The notes under the pieces: model-generated
What the model saw: only the letters and a program-made list of their open reading frames with translations
Told to the model about the DNA's origin: nothing
Databases searched by the model: none
NCBI GenBank assembly: GCA_001516765.1
Contig: LOCH01000159.1
Span: forward strand, 1 to 5,043
Direction: 5' to 3'
Origin: Vulcanisaeta sp. MG_3
GTDB taxonomy: Archaea > Thermoproteota > Thermoprotei > Thermoproteales > Thermocladiaceae
DNA: 5,043 bases
Part shown: positions 4,359-5,043 of the stretch, piece after piece
Layout of the letters: the number at the start of each line of letters is the position of its first letter
How positions within the stretch are numbered: the stretch's first letter is position 1
Made by a program: the position numbers and the translations under genes

Positions 4359-5043
4359 CTACACCGTGGTCACGCCATCCCCAGAGCCTGCACCCCTGAA
4401 TCTAATGGCGAATATTACAATGATTACCAGGGCTGTGAAGGCTATGGCTAGGTAAACCGTGTAATACCTATTGTAGGTTATGACAATGTTCATGGGACTC
4501 CCAACCACAATAACACCACTGCCAACCCTATACTGATGCCCATTAATCATGGCACCATTTAGAACAAGCAGTGTTAGGTTGGGTAGTATTACGTACCTCG
4601 GTATCGACAGTTTAATAAAACCACCACGCCAAACCCACGCCGTGTAATTACTGGTCCTGGTACCATTGATTACCACGGGCACGGGGCTCACTATTGCGAC
4701 CAGGTACTGGGGCTCGCCAATCACCCTAATTGATGATGGGCCGCTCACTGTGATTGAACCATTGACAGGGCTCATGAGCACAAGCCTAGTCCCGTTGCCT
4801 AGGTAGTAGTACCTAGGCACGTATAGCGTGAGTGAGTAACCCCTGCCCAACCATGCCGTGTAGTTGCTTGTTAATGAGCCATTTATCATGATTGGTACGG
4901 GGCTTACGATGGAGACCAGGTACTGTGGGGACCAGGTGATGGTGATGTTCAACGGCTCACAAACCCTCACAACACCCACCCCACCCGTTGGTATATACCT
5001 GGTTTCGTTACTTAGGTATTTAGTTGTTGCGTTAATGATTATA
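4359..5043 (-). CDS. Surface protein with C-terminal membrane anchor, partial (5' end beyond right edge)
   Basis: The frame is open from the right edge to TAG 4361-4359, at least 227 residues. A GTG at 4979 could be called a start, but coding continues upstream of it (IIINATTKYLSNETRYIPTG), so the gene is truncated by the window. Two 51-residue units repeat with a 72-residue period: QYLVSIVSPVPIMINGSLTS and QYLVAIVSPVPVVINGTRTS, each followed by NYTAW, a glycine-containing turn, a strand and a PRY motif. About ten N-x-S/T sequons point to an outer-surface glycoprotein. One membrane helix (YLAIAFTALVIIVIFAI) and a short basic-then-polar tail (RFRGAGSGDGVTTV) place the bulk outside the cell. 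The repeats recall the InlB-B-like or S-layer-associated repeats of archaeal surface proteins, but this is by eye. It precedes the beta-repeat gene on the same strand, suggesting a shared envelope function such as adhesion or surface-layer structure. Confidence 0.8.
   Translation of the reverse strand, partial: IIINATTKYLSNETRYIPTGGVGVVRVCEPLNITITWSPQYLVSIVSPVPIMINGSLTSNYTAWLGRGYSLTLYVPRYYYLGNGTRLVLMSPVNGSITVSGPSSIRVIGEPQYLVAIVSPVPVVINGTRTSNYTAWVWRGGFIKLSIPRYVILPNLTLLVLNGAMINGHQYRVGSGVIVVGSPMNIVITYNRYYTVYLAIAFTALVIIVIFAIRFRGAGSGDGVTTV
4560..4712 (-). repeat. Second unit of 72-residue-period repeat
   Basis: This encodes PQYLVAIVSPVPVVINGTRT and on to LVL. It matches the first unit (4776-4928) in QYLV-x-IVSPVP, ING, TSNYTAW, and PRY about two-thirds through, at a period of 216 bases. 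Loops between the motifs have diverged. Confidence 0.8.
4776..4928 (-). repeat. First unit of 72-residue-period repeat
   Basis: This encodes PQYLVSIVSPVPIMINGSLT and on to LVL, the partner of the unit at 4560-4712. Each unit is preceded by a short strand (NITITW, SIRVIG), and the same strand pattern occurs a third time (NIVITY) directly before the membrane helix, so the anchor seems grafted onto the start of a third unit. Confidence 0.8.

Overview
The window looks like chromosomal DNA of a hyperthermophilic archaeon of the Thermoproteota, most likely order Thermoproteales (a Vulcanisaeta, Caldivirga or Pyrobaculum relative). This is inferred from an archaeal-type ribosomal protein S24e, a PaREP1-family gene plus a decayed second copy, archaeal TATA boxes about 26-32 bases before start codons with almost no leader, GTG/TTG codons at possible starts, and surface proteins rich in N-glycosylation sequons. 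The species cannot be named from the sequence alone.

Left part (1-845, minus strand): a partial unrecognised gene runs off the left edge (1-318) behind its own TATA box, and rps24e (406-801) has a clear leaderless promoter.

Middle (846-2172): an accessory, rearranged stretch. It holds a short fragment of a CoxL/xanthine-dehydrogenase-type molybdenum hydroxylase large subunit (about 846-974, plus), an orphan minus-strand reading frame (987-1307), the 3' end of a PaREP1 gene with no 5' part (about 1257-1407, plus), and a nearly complete PaREP1 gene (1558-2016, plus). The promoter and natural start of that gene (ATG 1512) appear to be separated from its body by a one-base frameshift. A tiny ORF with a good ribosome-binding site follows at 2048.

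Right part (2173-5043, minus strand): a cell-envelope locus. A surface protein with a C-terminal membrane anchor and tandem 72-residue repeats enters from the right edge (4359-5043). After a promoter comes a large secreted or membrane-anchored protein of about five tandem beta-rich repeats, resembling WHy/LEA14-type domains. It is split into two frames (4293-3538 and 3545-2685) by one extra base in a GGG run at 3545-3547. A small multi-pass membrane protein (2688-2173) overlaps its stop by four bases. The last two are probably co-translated and may form an outward-facing envelope complex with the first, but that is inference. The main points for follow-up are the two single-base frameshifts, the patchwork of gene relics, and the unrecognised repeat proteins.
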